64,000 bases of DNA. It comes from Astropecten irregularis. Its lineage: Eukaryota; Echinodermata; Asteroidea; Paxillosida; Astropectinidae. Shown here piece by piece: positions 23,901 through 35,900 of this stretch. The position numbers and the translations under genes are program-made. Positions within the stretch are counted from its first letter, which is position 1; every line of letters begins with the position of its first letter. The notes beneath the pieces were generated by a model. That model saw only the letters and a program-made list of their open reading frames with translations. It was not told where the DNA came from and ran no database searches. The stretch covers positions 570,001-634,000 of the forward strand of contig OZ020265.1 in assembly GCA_963971285.1 (NCBI GenBank), read 5' to 3'.

Positions 23901-26900
23901 GCTTCATTGCATGAAAAGTCCAACAATTAATTAATTTAAATAACTTTAAGTAACTTTACAAAGAGTTTGGTGAAATCGACCCCTGTTTATCGAGGATGAG
24001 GGATCTGATTCACTCTGCTGACCCCAGCTAGCTTGGTGGCCTAGCAGGTATGGCATCTTCTGTAAGAAGGAGGTCATGGGTTCGAATCCCGCCTGAGCTA
24101 GCGTATGATTTGCTCAAAAGCACTTTATAGTGAAGTGCTTACCAGTGTTTGGTACTTAATAAGCAGCTCTATGAAATTAGCCCCTATTTTTAATCATTTT
24201 GTGGTTCCATTTTACATGTTTTGCTTCTGTATTTCATTTCCTCTCCGCAGCAAATTTTTACGAGTTCCAACCAGATGCAAGGATGGCAGTCGACGGGAGA
24301 GATAAACATCGGTGAACAGAGGAACTTTGCCATTCAGATCCAAGCCAACTTTGGTTCCAGCACCAGCGCCATCGCGGTTGACGACATTGAATTTGCAGAA
24401 CAATGTGCAATTGGTAGGATTCCTTGAAAAACAGGAAAAAATTCTTTGAATAAAAGCTCTGGCTCTGTTTTAGAGTGTCTATTTAATTTTGTTCTGTGAA
24501 AAATAGTACTTAAAATAGGATGGAAACGTTAGGCCCTCCTAACGCAGAGCAGCCTTTGAGAAAGATCCTGCTAGGACCGAAACGTCAGACCCCTAACTCT
24601 GAGCAGCCTATGAGAAAGAACCTGCTAGGACCAAAATGTCAGACCCTCCTAACGCTGAGCAGCCTATGAGAAAGATCCTACTAGGACCGAAACGTCAGAT
24701 CCTCCTAACTCTGAGCAGCCTTTGAGAAAGATCCTGCTAGGACCGAAACGTCAGGCCCTCCTAACTCTGAGCAGCCTTTGAGAAAGATCCTGCTAGGATC
24801 GAAACGTCAGACCCATTTCAGCATTTTATATTTCAGTTCATTGTTTTGGTTCATGAGCAGTTTGCAGCGGTTCATTACTTGTGTTAAAGGTACAGTACAG
24901 GATTGGTAACATACCCAAACAGAAATGTTACGTATAACTTTCAGGGAGTGAAGATGGTGATGGTAGAAACATACCGTAAAAATATTTGTTCCATCTTTGA
25001 ACTCCTCAGGTCTTGGGAAACAAGAGTCGTGCAATACAGATGAGTTCAAGTGCAGCAGCAGTGAATGTGTGAATCAGAACGTCATCTGCGATAAGAAACC
25101 AGACTGCTTTGACGGCTCAGATGAAACCTCTTGCGGTAAGTCCAGACCCTTGTCTTAAAAGTTGGGAAGTTTGTGAGGCATATCTCACTGCAGTTGTGAG
25201 TACATGTATGTGGTTCTTAGTAACTTAGTTACCACTTCTATCAAGTCACAACCACATTATACTCTCAAATAGGGCTTGAAGTTCAAGGCTGGGGATTGCT
25301 GAAGCCCAAAAGCCCAGGCAAAGCCCAAGCCTGGCCTGGCTTTTCAGTGGCTAGACCAGTATTAAACTATGATCCAGGACACAGTAGGGGCTTGAAGTTG
25401 GTTGAAGTTGATAGTTCAAGGTTGGGGATTATAGAAGCCCAAGACCCCAGGCAAAGCCGTGGCCTGACATGGCTTTTCAGACTGGCTAGGCCCAACCAGC
25501 ATTAGTTTCTCTTCATAAGTTGACTGATTTCTTGTTTGTTTTCTTTTTTTTTCAGCCTCATACACTGGTTGTGACTTTGATGAGAGCAGCATTTGCAGCT
25601 GGTCACAGCTCAGTGATGATGAGTTTGATTGGCTTCGAGCCAGCAGCACATCAGCAGTCACATCAGATCACGGCAAAGGTAAGAGCGAAGTTTGAAGGTT
25701 TGCATGGTGGGTTCACGATGTTAGATATTTGCGATGATACCGTGTATTAGGCCGTGTACCAAATCTCTGGCTGCGGCTGCAAATTACACACGCACCTATG
25801 GCAGCCACTACCCAGTGACTGCAGCTGTTTCCATAGACTTGTGTGTTATTTGCAGCCGCAGAAACAGAGATTAGGGACACGGCTCTTTTGAGACTGAGTG
25901 TGGCTCTGAGAAGAGCCGTTAACATTTTGATTACGTTACAAATTGATTAATTAATTATGTTCATTGAAAAGTGAACAAAGACAAATTGACTGGAGCGGGA
26001 TTCGAACCGGCAACCTCCTGAATACCGTACAGGCGCTCTACCAACTGAGCCATCCAGCCCTACGTTGGTGGTGACCCCAATAGTAAATTATCTTTGTTCG
26101 TTTGGCAAGTAATTTCAATAAATTATGTTATAACAGGTGGGCAGTTTATGTACGTCAGTGGCTCTGGGCGGCTAGTTGGAGATATAGCTAGAATCATGAC
26201 AGCTACAGAATTCCCGGCAAATAGTAAAGGTTGCAGAGTCCGATTCTGGTACCACATGAATGGCCTTAACGCTGGATCACTAAAGGTATAGAAGCTTTGC
26301 TTATTCATCATATTCTTGTATTTATAGGGAGGAAACTTTAATACTGGCGGGCCAGGCCACTGAAAAGCCTGGCCAGGCCTGGGCCTTCACAGGCCTGATC
26401 TGAAATCCTCCTCTTGTAAGCCCTAAAGTTCACTATAATAGAGCTGCTTCAAATCAATCAAGCCTGGCTTCTAGATACTGTCCATGATCAATGTGGACTC
26501 TGTCAATTCGGACACGCTTTTGCTTAGTTACTTAACAGATGACTTGCACCAGTGCACTGTTCATAATGGATAAAAATGGCACAAAGGAACAAGTCTATTC
26601 CACAGATCTTGGGTATCGCTATGCAAGCTTGCCCCGCATCATGTGATATAACAACAGAGTCTTTAGTCTGGGAAATTCAAACTGGGGTGTTTATGTGCAA
26701 TGAAAGAAGTCTGTGTACCAGACACCATTCAAATTTAGCTCGCAAATGGCTTATTGAGAAACATACAAATGCCAAGCTTTGTCTAAATTATTTGGATATG
26801 GCTTACGATTGTACATGTGTCTATGCAAATAGCCACAGCCACTGAAATGGCTTATCCTGAATTTAAAATCCCTCCTTAAATTTGATCTCTTGCACAAAAT

Positions 26901-29900
26901 ACCAAACAGGTGTATACCAAGTCCACCAGCACGTCAATTATGACAGCTATATGGAGCACACACAGAGACCATGGAATGGACTGGGTGTACGGCAGTGCGG
27001 GCATCGTAAGCGACACTAACTACAGAGTGGTGTTTGAGGGCGCTGTTGGGAGCAGCACTGCGTCAGATATCGCCATTGATGACGTCACGTTCACACCGGG
27101 TTGTGATAATCCCGGTACGTTTAACAAAAATTTAATCACGGCTAAACAGCGGTAACCACTTTGAAAGATTTTGGATGGAAAATGTAGGTTTTCAGCTATT
27201 GCGATTGATTTCACCAAACTCATAGTAACTCATCAATCGTAGGAATTGTGATGCATTGCAGCCCTACTTAGGATACAATGGGTTATTCTTTGTAACTCAA
27301 GTTAGCTTCGTGAAATCAACCCCTGGGTATGTTCTGATCCAACTTCAATGCAATCCATTCATGCATCACTGAGCAATTTATTACTGATTGTCCGGAAGTG
27401 GCATCACTGTTTGTCCGGAAAAATGGCTGGCATCACAATGGGCCGTACGTACAACTGTTTGTACATGTATGCGAGATAGCAGATTATAACTAAGATAACC
27501 ACCATTGTACTCAACTTGTATATGCTTTTGAATGATGACCCATAAGTTAAGGTGACCATATTTTGTTGAGATGATCCGGGGACAGTGATCCGTGTCCTGG
27601 GGGAGGGGTATAATTTTGAAAAAATTTTGAATCCAGATGGTGCCTACATTCAAAATGGTGGCATCTATGGACATCTTGTCCAGTTGACATGAGTGGGTTT
27701 TACATATACTGACATGTCTTAGGCGGTTGTCTTTGCATATTTCTCTGAAGAATGGATCTTCTTCAGCACAGCATTTGTGTTTTTTTTTATATTAAGGACA
27801 ATTTGAATTTTCGGGGGCATTTTGTCGAATCGGGGACATTTTCAGGGAAAATTTTTCATCGGGGACAGCACTCTCAAATCGGGGACTGTCCCCAGAAATC
27901 GGGAACGTCTGGTCACCTTACTATAAGTAGGCCTACTTTGATAATAATATGTCAGTAGGGTGCCATCTTTCTCTGTATGTTATACCCTTAAGCAAGGGTG
28001 CAACTGAGTAATTATATTACTTGAAGGCAGATCATTGACCCATGGATTGCCTCTACTCAACCTCTTCCCCAGATTCCCCCGTACCAACCCCGATCCCAGG
28101 AATGTGCGGCATTGCTGATGGTTCATTTGTCTTCTGTCCTGGTGATCGTGTCTGTATTCCATCGTCGTGGGTCTGCGACGGAGTCGTGGACTGTCCAACA
28201 GACAAGCTAGATGAGTCTTTAATTCTTGGATGCAGTAAGTTTATTCTTCAGTCTTAAAGGTACTATCATACTTTGGTAAGACACCAAAACAGAAATGTTC
28301 ACAGATTTACATATAACTTTCAGGGTATGAAGGTGGTGGTGGTAGAAACATACCATTAAAATCTTTCCACTTGAAATTGTCTATTTATTCATAAAATAGT
28401 GAAACAACGACCGAAAATCTTTTTGATCTTTTAAAAGATCAAAAATCTTTTAAAAGATCTTTTAAAAGATCAAAAATTAAAGAGAAAAGACTTAAGAAAT
28501 ACTGTGGCCGTTTTTCACTGTTTCTCAAAAAGTGGGCACCGTATGGGACTGAAATTTTCACAGATGACTATTACTATATCGTCCTTTATATTTTTGCCCA
28601 TGAATCTGTATTTCTTTGACAAAAACCAAAGTATGATACTACCTTTAAGCAGAGAAACTTTAATACTGTTTGGGCTAAGTCACTGAAAAACCCAGGGCAG
28701 GCCTGGGCTTTGCCTTGGGTCTTTGGCTTCTATAATCCCTAGCCTCGAACTGCGGCCCCTGGGCTTTGCCTGAGGACTTGGGCTTCTATAATCCAAGCAT
28801 TGAGCCATCAAGTTCAAGCCCCTGCTGTGTCCTGCATCAGTTGAAATGCCAGGCCAGGCCTGGGCTTTGCCTGGGCTCTTGGGCTTCTATAATCCCCAGC
28901 CTTGAACTATCAACTTCAAGCCCCTGCTGTGTCCTGGATCAAGTCACTGAAGAGCCTGGCCAGGCATGGGCTTTGCCTGGGGTCTTTGGCTTCTATAATC
29001 CCTAGCCTTGAACTATCAACTTCAAGCCCCTGATGTGTCCTGGATCATAGTTGAAAAGCCTGGCCAGGCCTGGGCTTTGCCTGGGCTCTTGGGCTTCTAT
29101 AATCCCCAGCCTTGAACTATCAACTTCAAGCCCCTGCTGTGTCCTGGATCAAGTCACTGAAGAGCCTGGCCAGGCCTGGGCTTTGCCTGGGGTCTTTGGC
29201 TTCTATAATCCCCAGCCTTGAACTATCAACTTCAAGCCCTTGCTGTGTCCTGAATCAAGTCACTGAAAAGCCAGGCCAGGCCTGGGCTTTGTCTGGGGTC
29301 TTTGGCTTCTATAATCCCTAGCCTTGAACTATCAACTTCAAGCTCCTACTTTGTCCTGGATCAAGTCACTGAAAAGCCATGCCAGGTCTGGGCTTTGCCT
29401 GGGATCTTGGGCTTCTATGATCCCCAGCCTTGAACTATCAACTTCAAGCCCCTGCTGTGTCCTGGATCAAGTCACTGAAAAGCCTGGCCAGGCCTGGGCT
29501 TTGCCTTGGCTCTTGGGCTTCTATAATCCAAGCCTTGACTGACTATATCAAGTTCAAGCCCCTGCTGTGTCCTGGATCATAGTTGGCATAAACCAGTTTA
29601 TGAGAAATATTTAACTATTGTCTCCTCAGGTAACACCACTCAGCCTGACCGACCGACAAGTGCACCACAAACTGGGTCAGAAAGTAAGTAACTAAGTAAC
29701 TAATAGATACTACAGATATAAAAGATCCACAATCCCAGCCCTGGCAAAGATTTTATAATATTCTTATTTCAATAATAGTTTGTTTTTAATGTCTAAATTT
29801 TTGCCTGTCCAGTTTTATGGATATTGATGTTGTTTTGTTTTTCTTCTCATTGTAAGTTTTTTTTCTAATATTTTGATCCTATCACCTGGCTGGTCCAGAT

Positions 29901-32900
29901 TATTTTCCTTTTATTTTATATATTTTTATATATTTTTTAATATTGTAAACATGTCATTTTAGTGTTGCACTGTGTGATGCTACCGACAATGTATTGTCTT
30001 TTAAACCGAAATAAATAAATAAAATAAATAAAAAACTAATTACATGTCTAATTTATTGTTCCAGGTGACCATTTCACGGCCTTGCTCACCATGAAATTTC
30101 TGTTGTAACATAAAAAGCATTAATTAACAACCAAATTACCAAGTGTTGTGTATCAAATAATTATGATTGTTCATTGGATGTTGTTCGCTCACCATGAATA
30201 ACAAATGGAATTGTTAATGGTGGTTTGTTTTATTTTATTGACTAAGGCATTTTGTGCTTAGCATTATTTTGTGCTTAACAGCTCCATGCAGGGGACAATT
30301 TCATATAGAGCTGCTTAAGCACAAAATTTGCTTAAGCATGAAAAGTCTTCCCTTGATCAAACAGGATTACCAACTAAATGTTCATGTGATGTTTACTGCA
30401 TTTGCCTCGTATTCGGCCATTGTTTGCTGAGCATAACATTCATCACAAGGAGTTTTGGCTGGCATACTGATTTTATTTATCAAGGTTTTTAGTACTTAAA
30501 GGTAGTATCATAATTTGGTATTGACACCAAAACAGAAATGTTCACAGATTTACGTATAACTTTCAGGGTATGAAGATGGTGCTGGTAGAAACATACCGTT
30601 ACAATTTTTTCGCCTGAAGTGGTGTATTTTTCCAGAAATTAGTAAAACAACGACCACAAATCTTTTTGATCTTTTAAAGAAAAAATAAAAGAGAAAAGAC
30701 TTAAGAAATACTGTGGCCGTTTTTTTACGATTTTCTCAAAAAGTGGGCACCTTATATGACTGAAATTTTCACAGATGACTGTGACTGTATCTTCCTTGAT
30801 ATTTTTGCCAATGAATTTGTACTTCTTGGACAAAAACAAAAGTATGATACTAGCATGAAAAGTCTTTCTTGATCAAACAGTATTACCTGCAACCAAATGT
30901 TCATGTGATGTTTACTGCTTTTGACTCCTATTCGTCCATTGTTTGCTGAGCATAACATTCACAAGGAGTTTTGGCTGGCATACGGATTTTATTTATCAAG
31001 GTTTTTGGTGCTTAAGCAAGTTTTGGTGCTTAATTAAGCAGCTTTATGAAATTGGGCTCAGATCTTGACTGACACGTCTTTGTCTTTATTGAAACAGGTT
31101 CCCTTGTCATAGGTATTGCAGTGATAGCTGCTGTACTGGTTCTTATTCTGGTCATTCTGGTGGCTTTCCTGTTCTCCAAGAGGAGGCAGCACAGCAAGTA
31201 AGTTGATGCAAACATGGGTTACCAGTTAGATTGGAAGCGTAGGTGTTTCTGTGACTGGTCCCCTTGTGTCACTGGTAATGCAGTATGTGGTCAATGGAAA
31301 GAAGGTTACCAACCAAAATGTAAACCAAAGGTGTTTCTGCGACTGGTCCCCAGTGTGTCACTGGTAATGCAGTATGTGATCTGTTTGAAAGTAAGGTTAC
31401 CAGCCAAAGGTATTGCTGGAACAGTGGTCCCCTTGTGTCACTGGTAATGCAGTATGTGATTCAATAGAAAGCAATTTAGGTTACCAACCAAAATGAAGGC
31501 GAAATAGGTGTTTCTGTGACTGGCCCCCTTGTGCCACTGGTAACAAAGTATCTGATCAAATGGAAAGTAAGGTTACCAGTCAAAATTGTTAGTGCAATAT
31601 AGGTAGTGTGGAACTGGTCCCCTTGTGTCACTGGTAGCAGAATATGAAATCAGATGGAAAGCAAGGCCATCTCAATGTATAGTGTAATAGGTGTTTCTGT
31701 GACTACCAGTTAAAATGTTGGGGATAATAGGTATTGCTGGAACTGGTCCCCTTGTGTCACTGGTAACAGAATATATGTGATCATATGCTCACCCAGATGC
31801 AGTTTACCAGCTAAATCCTAATGTGTATGTAACTGCCATGGATCTACACTGGCTACAAATCTGGCATTGTTAGTTTTAATTGCTACATGCATTGTTTAAT
31901 TACGACTTCTTAAACTGCTTCTTTTTTTCCTCAAAGGCGTTTTGGCGATCTGCCAAGCCAGCACGGTGTGTCTCTAAGCAACCCAGCTTACGTCAGTGAT
32001 CAAATGGGTGAAACTGTTCTCTCAGATGTAAGTTTCACATTTTTGTATTGTAGTTGATATTTTAGTTTATGTGGATTAGTTGATTGTGGACATGGTGGAT
32101 GGGTTAGCGGGTATGGGTTAGTGGATGATAGCTGCCCTTATGTGAGTGAGTGATTTCACTTCTTCTTTTTTTTTGAATTTTATTTTGGGATTTGGTTAAG
32201 GGGGAAGCTGATATCTTTGTTAATGTGGATTAGTTGATAATGGATTGGTTAGTGGATGAGAGTTGCCCTAATTGTGGATTGATTTCATTTGTTGTATTTT
32301 GGGATTTGGTTAAGGGGTGAAACTGATATCTTATTTAATAAGGATAAGTTGATAGTGGATTGGTTAGTGGATGAGAGTTGCCCCAATGTGTTGATTGGTT
32401 TCATTTGTTGTATTTTGGGATTTGGTTAAGGGGTGAAGCTGATATCTTATTTAATAAGGATTAGTTGATAGTGGGTAAGAGTTGCCCTGATGTGTATCTT
32501 TCCATATTTTCAATATTTATTTCCATTTTTCTTTTCACAATTATTTTTGTTCAAAACAAAATAAAAAGTTCATACGAATCAGGGCCTCCGACAATATTTT
32601 CTTACATTGAATATTCAATACTGTTTATTTTGTTTCACATATTGTTGTTTCATATTTCGTTTCCCTGAATAAGTCCTCTTCATCTCAGATGGTTAATTGT
32701 TTATAAAGTATTAATTGATAAATTAATCTCCCAGCTATAATAATGAGTTGCTGAACTTCAGATCATGTGTACACGTTCAGCTCACAAGATAAAATATTGT
32801 TACAAGTGCCATTGTTGCAACGAATCTTGGAATCATCGGATTTGCAAATCCGGTGCGACGAAACTAGGAATCCTAGTTTCGTTGACGGATTTGCAAATCC

Positions 32901-35900
32901 GTTGTTGTGTTCAGAGATTTCCGTGGTCGGGTTAAAAATGCATTATTTCCAGTATATTGGTTTATTTAGTTGTTGTTTATTAGATTTGTGACAAAAAAAC
33001 TACTTGGGTTTAGTCATTTAGGTGGACAGCGAGGCTAAAAGCACGTCGGCCACGGCCCACGTTTACGTCCGTCCACGTTCATTCTGCTGGCGCTAGCACC
33101 ATCTTCAATAGACTGGGTCCCAGTCAAAGTGTGAGGTTTGGGGCACCGGTCATGGAGTTAAAATTTTTTTAATCCATGGGTACCGGTCGCGGTGCACGTT
33201 GCAGCATGCACTGCACGCTGCATTGGTCTAAACTTCTCGCTGCCGCCGATCCGAGGCCGCCAGGATTAGTTTTTGTTTTCTTAACAATAAAGAATGTGGG
33301 GACTGGCAACGAGTCCAGATTTGCAAATTCGTACCGAAATTAGGAATCGGACGATAGAGGGCGTTTATGATCTAGTTTCGTCGGATTCGTAGATTCGTTG
33401 CAACACCATCACATAACTGTACATTGTTGTTACAAGAAGCGTTACATAAAACAGTAGTAACATTTTATATTGCTGTTACAAGTGCCATCACATAAAACAA
33501 AAGTAACTATGTACATTGTTGTTACAAGTAGCGTTACATAAAACAGTAGTAACGTTTTATATTGTTGTTACAAGTGCCATCACATAAAACAAAAGTAACT
33601 CTGTACATTGTTGTTACAAGTAGCGTTACATAAAACAGTAGTAACGTTTTATATTGTTGTTACAAGTGCCATCACATAAAACAAAAGTAACTCTGTACAC
33701 TAGTGTTGTTACAAGTAGCGTTACATAAAACAGTAGTAACGTTTTATATTGTTGTTACAAGTGCCATCACATAAAACAAAAGTAACTCTGTACATTGTTG
33801 TTACAAGTAGCGTTACATAAAACAATAGTAACTTTTTATATTGTTGTTACAAGTACAATTACATAAAACAAAAGCAACTCTGTACATTGTTGTTACAAGT
33901 AGTGTTACATAAAACAGTAGTAACTTTTTATATTGTTGTTACAAGTACAATTACATAAAACAAAAGCAACTCTGTACATTGTTGTTACAAGCAGCGTTAC
34001 ATAAAACAGTAGTAACTTTTTATATTGTTGTTACAAGTACAATTACATAAAACAAAAGCAACTCTGTAAATTGTTGTTACAAGTAGCGTTACATAAAACA
34101 GTAGTGACGTTTTATATTGTTGTTACAAGTACAATTACATAAAACAAAAGCAACTCTGTACATTGTTGTTACAAGTAGCGTTACATAAAACAATAGTAAC
34201 TTTTTATATTGTTGTTACAAGTACAATTACACAAAACAAAAGCAACTCTGTACATTCTTGTTACAAGTGCCATCACATAAAACAAAAGTAACTCTGTACA
34301 TTGTTGTTACAAGTAGCGTTACATAAAACAATAGTAACTTTTTATATTGGTGTTACAAGTACAATTACATAAAACAAAAGCAACTCTGTACATTGTTGTT
34401 ACAAGTAGCGTTACATAAAACAGTAGTAACGTTTTATATTGTTGTTACAAGTGCCATCACATAAAACAAAAGTAACTCTGTACATTGTTGTTACAAGTAG
34501 CGTTACATAAAACAGTAGTAACGTTTTATATTGTTGTTACAAGTGCCATCACATAAAACAAAAGCAACTCTGTATATTGTTGTTACAAGTAGCGTTACAT
34601 AAAACAGTAGTGACGTTTTATATTGTTGTTACAAGTACAATTACATAAAACAAAAGCAACTCTGTATATTGTTGTTACAAGTAGCGTTACATAAAACAGT
34701 AGTAACTTTTTATATTGTTGTTACAAGTACAATTACATAAAACAAAAGCAACTCTGTACATTGTTGTTACAAGCAGCGTTACATAAAACAGTAGTAACTT
34801 TTTATATTGTTGTTACAAGTACAATTACACAAAACAAAAGCAACTCTGTACATTCTTGTTACAAGTGCCATCACATAAAACAAAAGTAACTCTGTACATT
34901 GTTGTTACAAGTAGCGTTACATAAAACAGTAGTAACTTTTTATATTGTTGTTACAAGTACAATTACATAAAACAAAAGCAACTCTGTACATTGTTGTTAC
35001 AAGCAGCGTTACATAAAACAGTAGTAACTTTTTATATTGTTGTTACAAGTACAAATACACAAAACAAAAGCAACTCTGTACATTCTTGTTACAAGTGCCA
35101 TCACATAAAACAAAATTAACTCTGTACATTGTTGTTACAAGTAGCGTTACATAAAACAATAGTAACTTTTTATATTGGTGTTACAAGTACAATTACATAA
35201 AACAAAAGCAACTCTGTACATTGTTGTTACAAGTTGCGTTACATAAAACAGTAGTAACGTTTTATATTGTTGTTACAAATAGCATCACATAAAACAAAAG
35301 TAACTCTGGGCAATCATTCATATGTATGCACAGCCCCTAAATTATGGAATAATTTACCATTTAACATTCAGAAATCACCATCTGTATCTTTATTCAAATC
35401 TAAACTGAAGGCACTGCTCATTTAACATACCAGGAGGTCTTGCAGGATTTTAAAATATATTTGTAAATTTTTTATTTAACATAAATTGAAATTTATTTAT
35501 ATTCTTTTATTTATATTTCAGTTTTCTGCAGCCGGTTATGACCCTGGGTTATTTTCATCAGAACTTAGTGTTCCCTACACAGTGAGTAAATTTCTTACTT
35601 AAAGAACACCGCTGTGTCCCCTCATGCTTTCCCTGTTTCCCTGGTCACTTTATTTGTTCTGATCCTTTCATCTTTTTATGTGTATCTTTACTTGCATGTT
35701 CTCAGTTGTCCTCTTGTCATTTAGCATTTGAGAAAGATCCTGCTGGGATCGAAAACGTAAGGCCCTCCTAACTCTGAGCAGCCTTTGAGAAAGATCCTGC
35801 TAGGATTGAAAACCTAAGGCCCTCCTAACTCTGAGCAGCCTTTGAGAAAGATCCTGTTAGGATCGAAACGTAAGGCCCTCCTAACTCTGAGCAGCCTTTG

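Noticed and set aside
33405-35310. CRISPR-like array of regular repeats
   Set aside because: Units are directly adjacent variants without unique spacers, in an animal intron; it is a satellite array.
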